NCBI GenBank assembly: GCA_009726075.1 | Contig: WLND01000004.1 | Coordinates: forward strand, 1 to 15,442 | Direction of reading: 5' to 3' | Source: Actinomycetota bacterium | GTDB lineage: Bacteria > Actinomycetota > Actinomycetes > S36-B12 | DNA length: 15,442 nt | Shown: positions 6,279 to 14,044 of the stretch, one piece after another | Layout: every line of letters starts with the position of its first letter | Position numbering within the stretch: the first letter of the stretch is position 1 | Translations under genes and position numbers: made by a program | Notes under the pieces: generated by a model | What the model was told of the DNA's origin: nothing | Seen by the model: only the letters and a program-made list of their open reading frames with translations | The model's database searches: none

Positions 6279-7274
6279 TCAGCCGGTGCGCGAAACCACG
6301 TAGTCGCAGAGCAGTTCAAGGGTCTGACGGGCGCCGCCATCAGGCAGCACCGCCAGCACCCTACGGGCCTCATCTGCCCATCGACGGGCTTCCATGCGAG
6401 CCTCATCGAGCGCCACGTGCCCTCGCAGCAGGGACAGCGCCTCGGCGTGCTCCGCATCATCTGGGATCGGACGGGACAGCAGCTCGCGCAGCCTGGCATC
6501 GCCTTCGGCCTGCCCACCAAGGGCGATCAGGGCGGCCAGGGTGGGTACCCCTTCGCGAAGGTCGGTACCGGGCGTCTTCCCTGACTGATCGGACTCACTG
6601 GTGATGTCGACGAGGTCATCAGCCAGCTGGAAGGCCACTCCGATGCATTCGCCGAACTGGGCAAGGACCTCGACGGTTGCGGGGTCAGCGCCCGACATCA
6701 GGGCACCGTAGCGACCCGAAGCCGCGATGAGCGAGCCAGTCTTGTCGGCGAGGACCTGCAGGTGGTGCTTGACGGGATCATTGCCCTGCTCTGGGCCCAC
6801 CGTCTCGAGGATCTGCCCAATGCACAGCCGCTCAAAGGTACGGGCCTGGATGCGCACGGCCTCCGGGCCGAGGTCGGCCAGGATCGCCGAGGTGCGAGCG
6901 AAGAGGAAGTCGCCGGTGAGGATCGCGACCGAATTGCCCCAGCGCGAGTTCGCGCTTGACGCACCCCGTCTCAGCGGAGCCTCGTCCATGACATCGTCGT
7001 GGTACAGGGTTGCCAGATGCGTCAACTCAACCGATACGGCCGACTTGATGACCTCCGGTCGCACCGGATCACCGAACTGGGCCGCCAGCAAGACGAGCAA
7101 CGGCCGAAATCGCTTACCGCCCGCATCGACAAGGTAGCCAGCAGCCTCGTTGATGAAGGGCGAATCACTGCGGACCGACTCGCGAAGCTCCCGCTCGACC
7201 TCCGCCAGCCCGATGGCCAAGGACGCCTCGAGAACGGGATCTGGCGAGAGCAGATCCAAGGACTGATGACTCAT
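6279..7274 (-). CDS. Long-chain polyprenyl diphosphate synthase
   Basis: A trans-isoprenyl diphosphate synthase of 331 residues. It has GGKRFRP (52-58, IPP binding), the first aspartate-rich motif D93-D-V-M-D97, GDFLFAR (121-127), K178-T179 and the second aspartate-rich motif D219-D-L-V-D223. The residues 5 and 4 positions before D93 are A88 and T89. Bulky aromatics there restrict other enzymes to C15 or C20 products, so small residues point to a long chain. It therefore probably makes the heptaprenyl to nonaprenyl chain of menaquinone from IPP and an allylic primer; exact length cannot be told. Cytoplasmic or membrane-peripheral. The ATG at 7274 is 12 nt after the nuoN stop, with GAGG unusually close (2 nt), so it likely depends on read-through from nuoN. 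It is the last gene of the nuo operon. Confidence 0.9.
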   Translation of the reverse strand: MSHQSLDLLSPDPVLEASLAIGLAEVERELRESVRSDSPFINEAAGYLVDAGGKRFRPLLVLLAAQFGDPVRPEVIKSAVSVELTHLATLYHDDVMDEAPLRRGASSANSRWGNSVAILTGDFLFARTSAILADLGPEAVRIQARTFERLCIGQILETVGPEQGNDPVKHHLQVLADKTGSLIAASGRYGALMSGADPATVEVLAQFGECIGVAFQLADDLVDITSESDQSGKTPGTDLREGVPTLAALIALGGQAEGDARLRELLSRPIPDDAEHAEALSLLRGHVALDEARMEARRWADEARRVLAVLPDGGARQTLELLCDYVVSRTG

Positions 7275-7286
7275 GGCCTCACGGTA

Positions 7287-8873
7287 CTACCGGACAAAGA
7301 CATCGGCATTGGCGAGCAATTCGATAAGCGGCTGGGGCACGATGCCGAGAACGATCGTGATGGTCGCGGCTGCAGCCAGTGCGATCGTCGTGAAGACGCT
7401 CGGGATCGCCACGGTCGCCGTCTGATCATTGGGCTCGGAGAAGAACATGAGGACGATAACGCGGACGTAGAAGAAGGCTGCGATAAGTGAGGCAACCACC
7501 GCCACGATGACGAGCCATCCGGCCCCGGCCTCGATGGCGGCCGTAAACACGCTGAACTTCCCGATGAACCCGCTTGTCAGCGGTATACCCGCGAGGGACA
7601 GCATGAAGACAGAGAAGAGGGTGGCCACGAGCGGCGACTTCTTGCCGAGGCCCGCCCACTTCGACAGGTGCGTGGCCTCGCCATTTCCGTCGCGGACCAT
7701 GGTGATCACCGCGAACGCCCCGATTGTCGTGAACCCGTAGGCGATGAGGTAGAACATCGCCCCGGCAAGGCCCGCAGGGCTTGCAGCAATCAGGCCGACG
7801 AGGATGAACCCGGCCTGTGCAATCGATGAGTATGCGAGCATCCGCTTGATGTCGGTCTGCGTGATCGCGATGATCGAGCCGATGAGCATCGTCAGGATCG
7901 CGACGATCCACATCATCGGCGCCCAGTCCCAGCGCATGCCCCCGAAGGCCACGTAGAGCACCCGGAACAGCGCGCCGAAGGCGGCGATCTTCACGGTCGC
8001 TGCCATGAAGCCGGTGACGGCCGTGGGCGCCCCTTGGTACACGTCGGGCGTCCACTGGTGGAATGGGACGGCGCCGATCTTGAACAGCAGGCCTACGAGG
8101 AGCATGCCGAGCCCGATGAGCACGATCGCCGACTCTGACGGCTTGCCGCTCAGTTGCGCCGCGATGACCGGCAGGTCGACCGACCCCGCGTAGCCGTAGA
8201 TGAGTGCCGCACCGTAGAGGAAGAACGCCGAGGAGAAGGCTCCCAGCAGGAAGTACTTCATCGCCGCCTCCTGCGAGAGCAGGCGGCGTCGCCGCGCAAG
8301 GCCCGCCAGCAGGTACAGCGGCAGCGACATCACTTCGAGGGCCACGAACATGATGAGCAGGTCGTTGGATGCGGGGAACAGCAGCATGCCGCCGACCGCG
8401 AACAGGAAGAGCGGCCACACCTCGGTCTGCAGGTATCCCCTCGCAGCGAACTGCCGCTCGTCATCAGATCCCGGCAGGGCCGAAGCGCGAGGCGCAAATG
8501 CGTCGCCGCTGGGATCGACCATGCGTTCCGCCATGAGCAGGCCACCCAGCAGCGCGATGACGAGGATCGCTCCCTGCATGACCAGGGCCGGGCCGTCAAC
8601 CGCGATCGACCCTGCGGCCGTCGTGGTCTGGGTTCCGGCCAAGCCGACCACCGCGATGAAGGCCGCGACGAGGCTGCCAAGAACCAGAATCAGTTGCAGC
8701 GGACGCCGGGCTCGCCTCGGCGCGAATGCCTCGATCACCACCGACACAACGCCAGCGCCCAGGATGATGAGAATCGGCATCAGCAACCGGTAATCGATCA
8801 CCGGCAATTCGAATGGCGTGTCAGTCGCGAAGCGCCCGACGAGGGCCTGCACGCTCATGCTTGCCGCGGTCAC
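7287..8873 (-). CDS. nuoN: NADH-quinone oxidoreductase subunit N
   Basis: The 528-residue protein has about 14 membrane segments and the proton-pumping Mrp-type antiporter fold. Key residues visible are E180 (FVALEVMSLPLYLLAG), K265 (LLFKIGAVPFHQWTPDVYQ) and K295 (TVKIAAFG), which match the conserved Glu and Lys residues of the NuoN channel. A charged insert at about 117-150 forms a longer loop than in E. coli NuoN, as in other actinobacterial versions. The GTG start at 8873 overlaps the nuoM stop (GTGA), with AAGGGA 7 nt upstream; an ATG at 8858 is the alternative. NuoN is the antiporter-like subunit nearest the quinone module in the membrane arm. Confidence 0.95.
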   Translation of the reverse strand: MTAASMSVQALVGRFATDTPFELPVIDYRLLMPILIILGAGVVSVVIEAFAPRRARRPLQLILVLGSLVAAFIAVVGLAGTQTTTAAGSIAVDGPALVMQGAILVIALLGGLLMAERMVDPSGDAFAPRASALPGSDDERQFAARGYLQTEVWPLFLFAVGGMLLFPASNDLLIMFVALEVMSLPLYLLAGLARRRRLLSQEAAMKYFLLGAFSSAFFLYGAALIYGYAGSVDLPVIAAQLSGKPSESAIVLIGLGMLLVGLLFKIGAVPFHQWTPDVYQGAPTAVTGFMAATVKIAAFGALFRVLYVAFGGMRWDWAPMMWIVAILTMLIGSIIAITQTDIKRMLAYSSIAQAGFILVGLIAASPAGLAGAMFYLIAYGFTTIGAFAVITMVRDGNGEATHLSKWAGLGKKSPLVATLFSVFMLSLAGIPLTSGFIGKFSVFTAAIEAGAGWLVIVAVVASLIAAFFYVRVIVLMFFSEPNDQTATVAIPSVFTTIALAAAATITIVLGIVPQPLIELLANADVFVR

Positions 8874-10432
8874 TGCAGGGTCCCTTCAGCGGAGGTGCTG
8901 GTAGTCAGCGTCGTGGGCGGGTCGGTCGCCCCGATCGTCGTCATGAGTTGATTGACCGCCGGGTTAATGACGTTGAGGATCGGGGCTGGGAAGACACCGA
9001 GCACCAGGGTGAGCAGCGCGATCGGAACAAGGGCCGCGATCTCGCGCCCCTTCAGATCGGCCATTCCTTCAAGCCCGCTGGCGAGGGGACCCGTCATGGA
9101 CTTCTGGTAAACCCTCAGGACGTAGGCCGCCGTGATCACGATGCCCAGGGTGGCGAGCGCGCCGACGAACATGTAGCGCTGGAAGGCACCGAGCAGCACC
9201 ATGAACTCACCGACGAACGACACGAGGCCCGGAAGGGCCAGTGACGAAAGTGCGGCGAATAGGAAGAAGCCAGCCAGCACCGGTGCCGCCTTGTTCACGC
9301 CGGAGTAGTCGCCCAGCATGCTGGATCCGCCGCGACGCTGCATCAGGAAACCGGCCGTCAGGAACAGTGCGGCCGTGGACAGGCCGTGCGCCACCATGTA
9401 GACGACCGAGCCGCTCTCGCCGATCGTGGTGAAGACGAAGATGCCCAGTGCGATGAAGCCGAAGTGCGACATCGACGAGTACGCGAACAGGCGCTTCATG
9501 TCCTGCTGACTCAGCGCGACAAAGGCTCCGTAGAAGATGCCGATGAGCGCCATCGCGATGATGACGGGCGCGTACCAGACGCTCGCCGCCGGGAAGATCG
9601 GCAGGCAGTACCGGATCATGCCGAAGGTGCCGACCTTGTCGAGTACGCCGATGAGGAGCACCGCCGTGCCGGGCTTGGACTGAGCAGCTGCGTCGGGAAG
9701 CCATGTGTGGAATGGCCAGAGCGGCGCCTTGATCGCGAACGCAATGAAGAACCCCGCAAAGAGCAGACGTTGGGTCATCGGGTCGATGTCGAGCCCGACG
9801 AGCGACAGGTAGTCGAAGGTGCCGGTGCCCGTGAGGTTCGCGGAGACGACGTACAACCCGATCAACGCCGCCAGCATCAGCAGCCCGCCGACGAGGCTGT
9901 AGAGCAGGAACTTCACGGCCGCGTATGCCCGCTGCGGGCCGCCGAATCGTCCGATCATGAAATAGACCGGGATGAGCATGGCCTCGAAGAAGACGTAGAA
10001 CAGGAACAGGTCGGTGGCCGAGAACACGCCGATCATCAACGTCTCGAGGACGAGGATGAGGGCGAAGTAGCCCTTGACGCTGCCGGAGCCCTTGGACGAG
10101 TCGCCCTCGACATCGTTCCAGCCGGCGAGGATGACCACCGGTACGAGCGTTGCGGCCAGGGCCACGAGCACCAGGCCGATGCCATCGACACCGACGGAGT
10201 ACGAGATCCCGAACGCTGGAATCCACGAGTAGCTCTCGGTGAACTGGAAGGGCTCCGCGGACCCGCCATCGAACTGCAGGGCCATCGCGATGGTGAGCCC
10301 CAACGTCGCGAGAGCGATGAGCAGGGCCAATTGCTTGGCCAGGCTCGGCCGGGACTTCGGGAGGAGTGCCACGATGATGCTTCCGACCAGCGGGAGCACC
10401 CCGAGCGCGGTCAGCCAGGGGAACGTGTTCAC
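8870..10432 (-). CDS. nuoM: NADH-quinone oxidoreductase subunit M
   Basis: The 520-residue antiporter-like subunit of complex I has about 14 membrane segments. E150 (FYVFFEAMLIPVYFMIG) and K235 (AFAIKAPLWPFHTWLPDAA) are the conserved Glu/Lys pair of the first half-channel (E144 and K234 in E. coli). GVLDKVGTFGMIRY contains the next conserved lysine. It pumps protons in the central part of the membrane arm between NuoN and NuoL. The start is the GTG at 10432, which overlaps the nuoL stop (GTGA); GAGG lies 5 nt upstream of it. It is intact over its full length. Confidence 0.96.
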   Translation of the reverse strand: MNTFPWLTALGVLPLVGSIIVALLPKSRPSLAKQLALLIALATLGLTIAMALQFDGGSAEPFQFTESYSWIPAFGISYSVGVDGIGLVLVALAATLVPVVILAGWNDVEGDSSKGSGSVKGYFALILVLETLMIGVFSATDLFLFYVFFEAMLIPVYFMIGRFGGPQRAYAAVKFLLYSLVGGLLMLAALIGLYVVSANLTGTGTFDYLSLVGLDIDPMTQRLLFAGFFIAFAIKAPLWPFHTWLPDAAAQSKPGTAVLLIGVLDKVGTFGMIRYCLPIFPAASVWYAPVIIAMALIGIFYGAFVALSQQDMKRLFAYSSMSHFGFIALGIFVFTTIGESGSVVYMVAHGLSTAALFLTAGFLMQRRGGSSMLGDYSGVNKAAPVLAGFFLFAALSSLALPGLVSFVGEFMVLLGAFQRYMFVGALATLGIVITAAYVLRVYQKSMTGPLASGLEGMADLKGREIAALVPIALLTLVLGVFPAPILNVINPAVNQLMTTIGATDPPTTLTTSTSAEGTLQ

Positions 10433-12369
10433 GAGAGCCTCACCAGAACCAGAGCGAGCAGGACAAAGACGGCGCCTCCGACCATGGACAGGGCGTACGA
10501 ACGGGCGAACCCGCTCTGGTAGCGACGCAGGCGACCAGATGATCCCCCGACGATCGCGGCACTACCGTTGACGATCCCGTCGACGACCCGGCTGTCGAAC
10601 CAGATGAGCACGCGGGAGAGCAGGAACGATGGTCGCACGACCAGGCTCTCGTTCACGGCGTCGCCGTAGAGGTCCTGTCGCGCGGCGCGAGTCAGCCACG
10701 AGCCGCGGGGCGCGACGATCGGCACCTCGCGGCGGGCGTAGCTGATCCAGCCGATCACTGCGCCCACGATGACAAACGCGAGTGACAGCGCGATCGTGGT
10801 CGTGGTGGAGATCGGCGACTTCGCGGTGGCAAATCCAACGACCGGTTCGAGCCACGTTTCGATGTTGCCCCAGAAGAGCAGCGCCATGCCCAGGAATGTC
10901 GAGCCGATCGCCAGGATGATGAGCGGGATGGTCATCACGGCGGGTGACTCGTGCGGATGCACGTCGTCCTCCCAGCGGGCCTTGCCGAAGAAGGTCATCG
11001 CGACCATGCGGGTCATGTAGAAGCCCGTGATTCCGGCCGCCAAGATGGCCAGCCCGCCGATGATGGGGCTCCGTTCGAACGCCGCGTGGATGATCTCGTC
11101 CTTCGACCAGAAACCCGAGAACGGCGGGATGCCGATAATCGCCAGGTACCCGGCCATGAATGTCACGAAGGTGACGACCATCGCCGCGCGTAAGGCGCCA
11201 TAGCGACGCATGTTGACCTGATCCTTCATGCCGTGCATGACCGAACCCGCCCCGAGGAACAGGCCGGCCTTGAACACGCCATGGGTAAGCAGGTGGAAGA
11301 TCGCGAAGACATAGCCGATCGGCCCGAGGCCGACCGCCATGATCATGTAGCCGATCTGGCTCATCGTCGAGCCGGCGAGCGACTTCTTGATGTCGTCCTT
11401 CGCGGATCCGATGATGGCACCCATGAAGATCGTGATGAGACCGACGACCACGACCGCCGTGGCGGCCCAGACCGCCCGGTCGTAAATCGCGTTGCTTCGG
11501 GCGATCAGGTAGACGCCCGCGGTGACCATCGTCGCCGCGTGAATGAGCGCCGACACGGGAGTCGGGCCCTCCATCGCGTCAAGCAGCCAGGCCTGCAGCG
11601 GGAACTGGGCCGACTTGCCTGCAGCCGCGAGAAGCAGCAGCAGCCCGATCGCCGTGAGCGTGCCTTCGTTGGCGGAACCGGCCTGACCGAAGACGTCGGA
11701 GAAGGTCACCGACCCAAACGTCACGAAGATGACCATGATCGCGATGCTCAGGCCGACATCGCCAACCCGGTTGATGATGAACGCCTTCTTGGCCGCTGCA
11801 GCCGCTGTCGGCTTGATCTGCCAGAAGCCGATGAGCAGGTAACTGGCCAGGCCAACGCCCTCCCACCCGACGTACAGCAGCAGATAGTTATTGGCCAGGA
11901 CCAGCAGCAGCATGGCACCGACGAACAGGTTCAGGTAGCCGAAGAACTTGCGCTTGTCGGGATCATGCGACATGTACCCAAGGGAGTAGATGTGGATCAG
12001 GGTGCCGACGATGGTGATGAGCAGCACGAACACGAGCGAAAGCTGATCCAGCTGGAAGGCCATGTTGACCTCGAACCGACCGGCGAATACCCAGGTGAAC
12101 AGGCTCTGCCCGATCGACCGCTCCTCCGCTCCCCTGGCCATGAGCCCGAGCAGCATTAGCACGGCGATGACCGCCGACCCGAATACGGTCAGCACCCCGA
12201 GATACGGGCCCCACTTGTTCGTATGTCGGCCCCCGAGCAAGAGCACCGCCGCGCCGAACAACGGCAACGCGATAAGCAGCCATATCAGCGAGAACACGCC
12301 TGTCGCAGGCATGACCTCCTGCAGTACGGGTGCACCCTCTGCCCAGACGACAGCGCCGGCGTTGATCAC
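10429..12369 (-). CDS. nuoL: NADH-quinone oxidoreductase subunit L
   Basis: The 646-residue subunit is the distal antiporter-like protein of complex I. Conserved channel residues are E170 (LLLYVGWEGVGLASYLLIG), K252 (AAAGKSAQFPLQAWL), H277 (PVSALIHAATMVTAG) and K367 (LTHGVFKAGLFLGAGS). The C-terminal part (about residues 500-646) provides the long lateral helix and the final membrane segment. The GTG at 12369 is chosen because GAGGAGG-type sequence (AGGAGG, complement of 12374-12379) lies 4 nt upstream. A 72-nt gap separates it from nuoK, the only real gap in this operon. Length is normal for actinobacterial NuoL. Confidence 0.96.
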   Translation of the reverse strand: MINAGAVVWAEGAPVLQEVMPATGVFSLIWLLIALPLFGAAVLLLGGRHTNKWGPYLGVLTVFGSAVIAVLMLLGLMARGAEERSIGQSLFTWVFAGRFEVNMAFQLDQLSLVFVLLITIVGTLIHIYSLGYMSHDPDKRKFFGYLNLFVGAMLLLVLANNYLLLYVGWEGVGLASYLLIGFWQIKPTAAAAAKKAFIINRVGDVGLSIAIMVIFVTFGSVTFSDVFGQAGSANEGTLTAIGLLLLLAAAGKSAQFPLQAWLLDAMEGPTPVSALIHAATMVTAGVYLIARSNAIYDRAVWAATAVVVVGLITIFMGAIIGSAKDDIKKSLAGSTMSQIGYMIMAVGLGPIGYVFAIFHLLTHGVFKAGLFLGAGSVMHGMKDQVNMRRYGALRAAMVVTFVTFMAGYLAIIGIPPFSGFWSKDEIIHAAFERSPIIGGLAILAAGITGFYMTRMVAMTFFGKARWEDDVHPHESPAVMTIPLIILAIGSTFLGMALLFWGNIETWLEPVVGFATAKSPISTTTTIALSLAFVIVGAVIGWISYARREVPIVAPRGSWLTRAARQDLYGDAVNESLVVRPSFLLSRVLIWFDSRVVDGIVNGSAAIVGGSSGRLRRYQSGFARSYALSMVGGAVFVLLALVLVRLS

Positions 12370-12441
12370 CGCGCCTCCTCGTTCGTCACGATCTGGTCCT
12401 ATCCGTTGTCGAGCTGCCCGAGTGCTGGCGGGCAGGGCTTG
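12370..12441 (-). other. nuoK-nuoL intergenic gap with hairpin
   Basis: A 72-nt spacer between nuoK and nuoL in an otherwise overlapping operon. It contains a perfect 7-bp inverted repeat (CTGCCCG 12414-12420 and CGGGCAG 12429-12435, 8-nt loop). On the minus strand no T tract follows, so it is not an intrinsic terminator. It could stabilise an mRNA end or mark a processing point. The nuoL ribosome binding site occupies the last bases of the spacer. Confidence 0.45.
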
Positions 12442-12741
12442 CTAGTACTTGAGCAGGTTTGGTTCGTCGATTGACGCGGATCTCCGCGTCCGGAAGATGG
12501 TGACGATGATCGCGAGGCCGACAACCACCTCGGACGCAGCGACGACCATGACGAAGAACGCCACCACCTGGCCGTCGAGGTTGCCGTTCATCCGCGCGAA
12601 GGCCACGAACGCGAGGTTCGCGGCGTTGAGCATGAGCTCAACGCACATGAAGACGATGATCGCGTTTCGGCGGACGAGCACGCCAACGGCGCCGATGGTG
12701 AAGAGCACGGCCGAGAGGATCACGTAGTTGGACGGGTTCAT
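12442..12741 (-). CDS. nuoK: NADH-quinone oxidoreductase subunit K
   Basis: A 99-residue protein with three membrane helices, the standard NuoK length. It keeps both intramembrane glutamates of the family, E35 (FMCVELMLNAANL) and E71 (VAASEVVVGLAI), which carry protons in the central hydrophilic axis next to NuoJ and NuoN. The ATG at 12741 overlaps the nuoJ stop (ATGA), with AAGGAG about 11 nt upstream. A short polar tail ends in NLLKY. Confidence 0.95.
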   Translation of the reverse strand: MNPSNYVILSAVLFTIGAVGVLVRRNAIIVFMCVELMLNAANLAFVAFARMNGNLDGQVVAFFVMVVAASEVVVGLAIIVTIFRTRRSASIDEPNLLKY

Positions 12742-13490
12742 GGCGCGTCAATCTCCTTGACCTCGTTGACCTCGTGGTGATCGATGGCCCTGATATCGCC
12801 CCGCGCCTCGAGCGGTCGCGGAATGCTCTCGAGACTGATCGACCCGTCAGGCAGCAACGCCGGTGTGTCGACTGCGTTGTGCCGCGCGTAGACGCCAGGC
12901 GTGGGCAGGTTGCCCGGGTGCACGCCGGAGAGGAACCGCTGCTTGGAGAGCTCCTCCTGTGACGCCCTCGCAGTCCAGCGCTCTCGGTGCGCCAGCACCA
13001 TTGCGCCGAGCGCTGCGGTAATGAGCAGTGCGGACGTTGCCTCGAAGGCAATGAGGTAGTCGGTGAAGATCAGGCGCGCGATGCCCTGCACGTTGCCGCC
13101 ATCGGCCGCGTTCGCCTCGTCGAGCCCGACGCTGCCGGCGTTCATCAGGCCGTTGCCGATCCCGAAGACGAGGAGCCCGGCGAGACCGAGGCCGAACACG
13201 ATCGCCAGCAGCCGCTGTCCCTTCAGGGTCTCGATGAGCGAGTCTGACGAGTCGACGCCCACCACCATGAGGACGAAGAGGAAGAGCATCATCACTGCAC
13301 CGGTGTAGACGATCACCTGGACCATGCCCAGGAACGGCGCGGCATTGGCGACGTAGAGGATGGCGAGATTGATCATCGTGAACGCAACCCAGAGTGCGCT
13401 GTGCACCGCCTTGCGCGACAGCACCAGCCCTAGAGCCCCGATGACGGCGAACCCGCCGCTGATCCAGAAGACCCACGCCTCGCCGTTCAT
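12738..13490 (-). CDS. nuoJ: NADH-quinone oxidoreductase subunit J
   Basis: The 250-residue subunit has five membrane helices in its first 170 or so residues, including the conserved VQVIVYTGAVMMLFLFV helix (57-73) that carries the pi-bulge implicated in coupling. It also has YLIAFEATSALLITAALGA (145-163). A hydrophilic tail of about 80 residues follows, making it longer than E. coli NuoJ (184 residues); such tails are common in actinobacteria. The ATG at 13490 overlaps the nuoI stop (ATGA), with GAGG 7 nt upstream. It helps couple quinone reduction to pumping in the membrane arm. Confidence 0.94.
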   Translation of the reverse strand: MNGEAWVFWISGGFAVIGALGLVLSRKAVHSALWVAFTMINLAILYVANAAPFLGMVQVIVYTGAVMMLFLFVLMVVGVDSSDSLIETLKGQRLLAIVFGLGLAGLLVFGIGNGLMNAGSVGLDEANAADGGNVQGIARLIFTDYLIAFEATSALLITAALGAMVLAHRERWTARASQEELSKQRFLSGVHPGNLPTPGVYARHNAVDTPALLPDGSISLESIPRPLEARGDIRAIDHHEVNEVKEIDAP

Positions 13491-14044
13491 GAGGTTGCCT
13501 CGGCTTCTGCCGGGGCCGCCTGCTCAGGCACCGAGCCCTTGATCTTGCCGGCGTAGTAGTCGGTATCGGTCGTGCCCGGAACCATCGCGTGCGGAGCGGG
13601 CAGCATGCCCGGCAGCATTGGCCCGAGCAGGTCGACCTTCTCGTAGATCAGGGCCGCACGGCTGGAGTCGGCAAGCTCATAGTCGTTGGTCATCGTGAGC
13701 GCGCGAGTGGGGCAGGCCTCGATGCACAGTCCGCAGAAGATGCAGCGCAGGTAATTGATCTGGTAGACCCTGCCGTAGCGCTCGCCCGGTGAGAATCGCT
13801 CCTCATCGCTGTTGTCGGCGCCCTCGACGAAGATCGCATCGGCCGGGCAGGCCCAGGCGCACAACTCGCAGCCAATGCACTTCTCGAGGCCATCGGCCCA
13901 GCGGTTGAGCTGGTGACGTCCATGAAACCGCGGCTTCGGCGGGTACTTATCTCGATCCTCCGGGTACTGCTCGGTGACGACCTTCTTGAACATCGTGAAG
14001 AAGGTGACCCCGAATCCGCGAACGACCTGGGGTAGTTCAGCCAT
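13487..14044 (-). CDS. nuoI: NADH-quinone oxidoreductase subunit I
   Basis: The 185-residue iron-sulfur subunit carries clusters N6a and N6b through two motifs: C56-x2-C59-x2-C62-x3-C66-P and C101-x2-C104-x2-C107-x3-C111-P. The N-terminal 50 residues, with amphipathic VRGFGVTFFTMFKKVV, form the part that docks on NuoH. The ATG at 14044 is preferred over an upstream in-frame start near 14200 because AGGAGG lies exactly 6 nt before it and the protein then starts where the family does. It overlaps the end of nuoH by 8 nt. It passes electrons from NuoG to N2 in NuoB. Compare the 116-residue paralog elsewhere in this window, which lacks the docking region. Confidence 0.96.
   Translation of the reverse strand: MAELPQVVRGFGVTFFTMFKKVVTEQYPEDRDKYPPKPRFHGRHQLNRWADGLEKCIGCELCAWACPADAIFVEGADNSDEERFSPGERYGRVYQINYLRCIFCGLCIEACPTRALTMTNDYELADSSRAALIYEKVDLLGPMLPGMLPAPHAMVPGTTDTDYYAGKIKGSVPEQAAPAEAEATS

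Noticed and set aside
6279..7274. Farnesyl or geranylgeranyl diphosphate synthase assignment
   Set aside because: The positions just before the first DDxxD are Ala and Thr rather than aromatic residues, and the context is respiratory, favouring a long-chain product; short-chain activity is not fully excluded.
8154..8951. 265-residue plus-strand ORF opposite nuoN and nuoM
   Set aside because: Shadow of nuoN, crossing into nuoM; no protein family features.
9386..10522. 378-residue plus-strand ORF opposite nuoM
   Set aside because: Highly charged (E, D, R, H rich) translation of the complement of hydrophobic membrane-protein codons; nuoM on the other strand is intact with its catalytic residues.
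11233..12159. 308-residue plus-strand ORF opposite nuoL
   Set aside because: Same reason: charged shadow of a membrane protein gene, with no motif or start signal.
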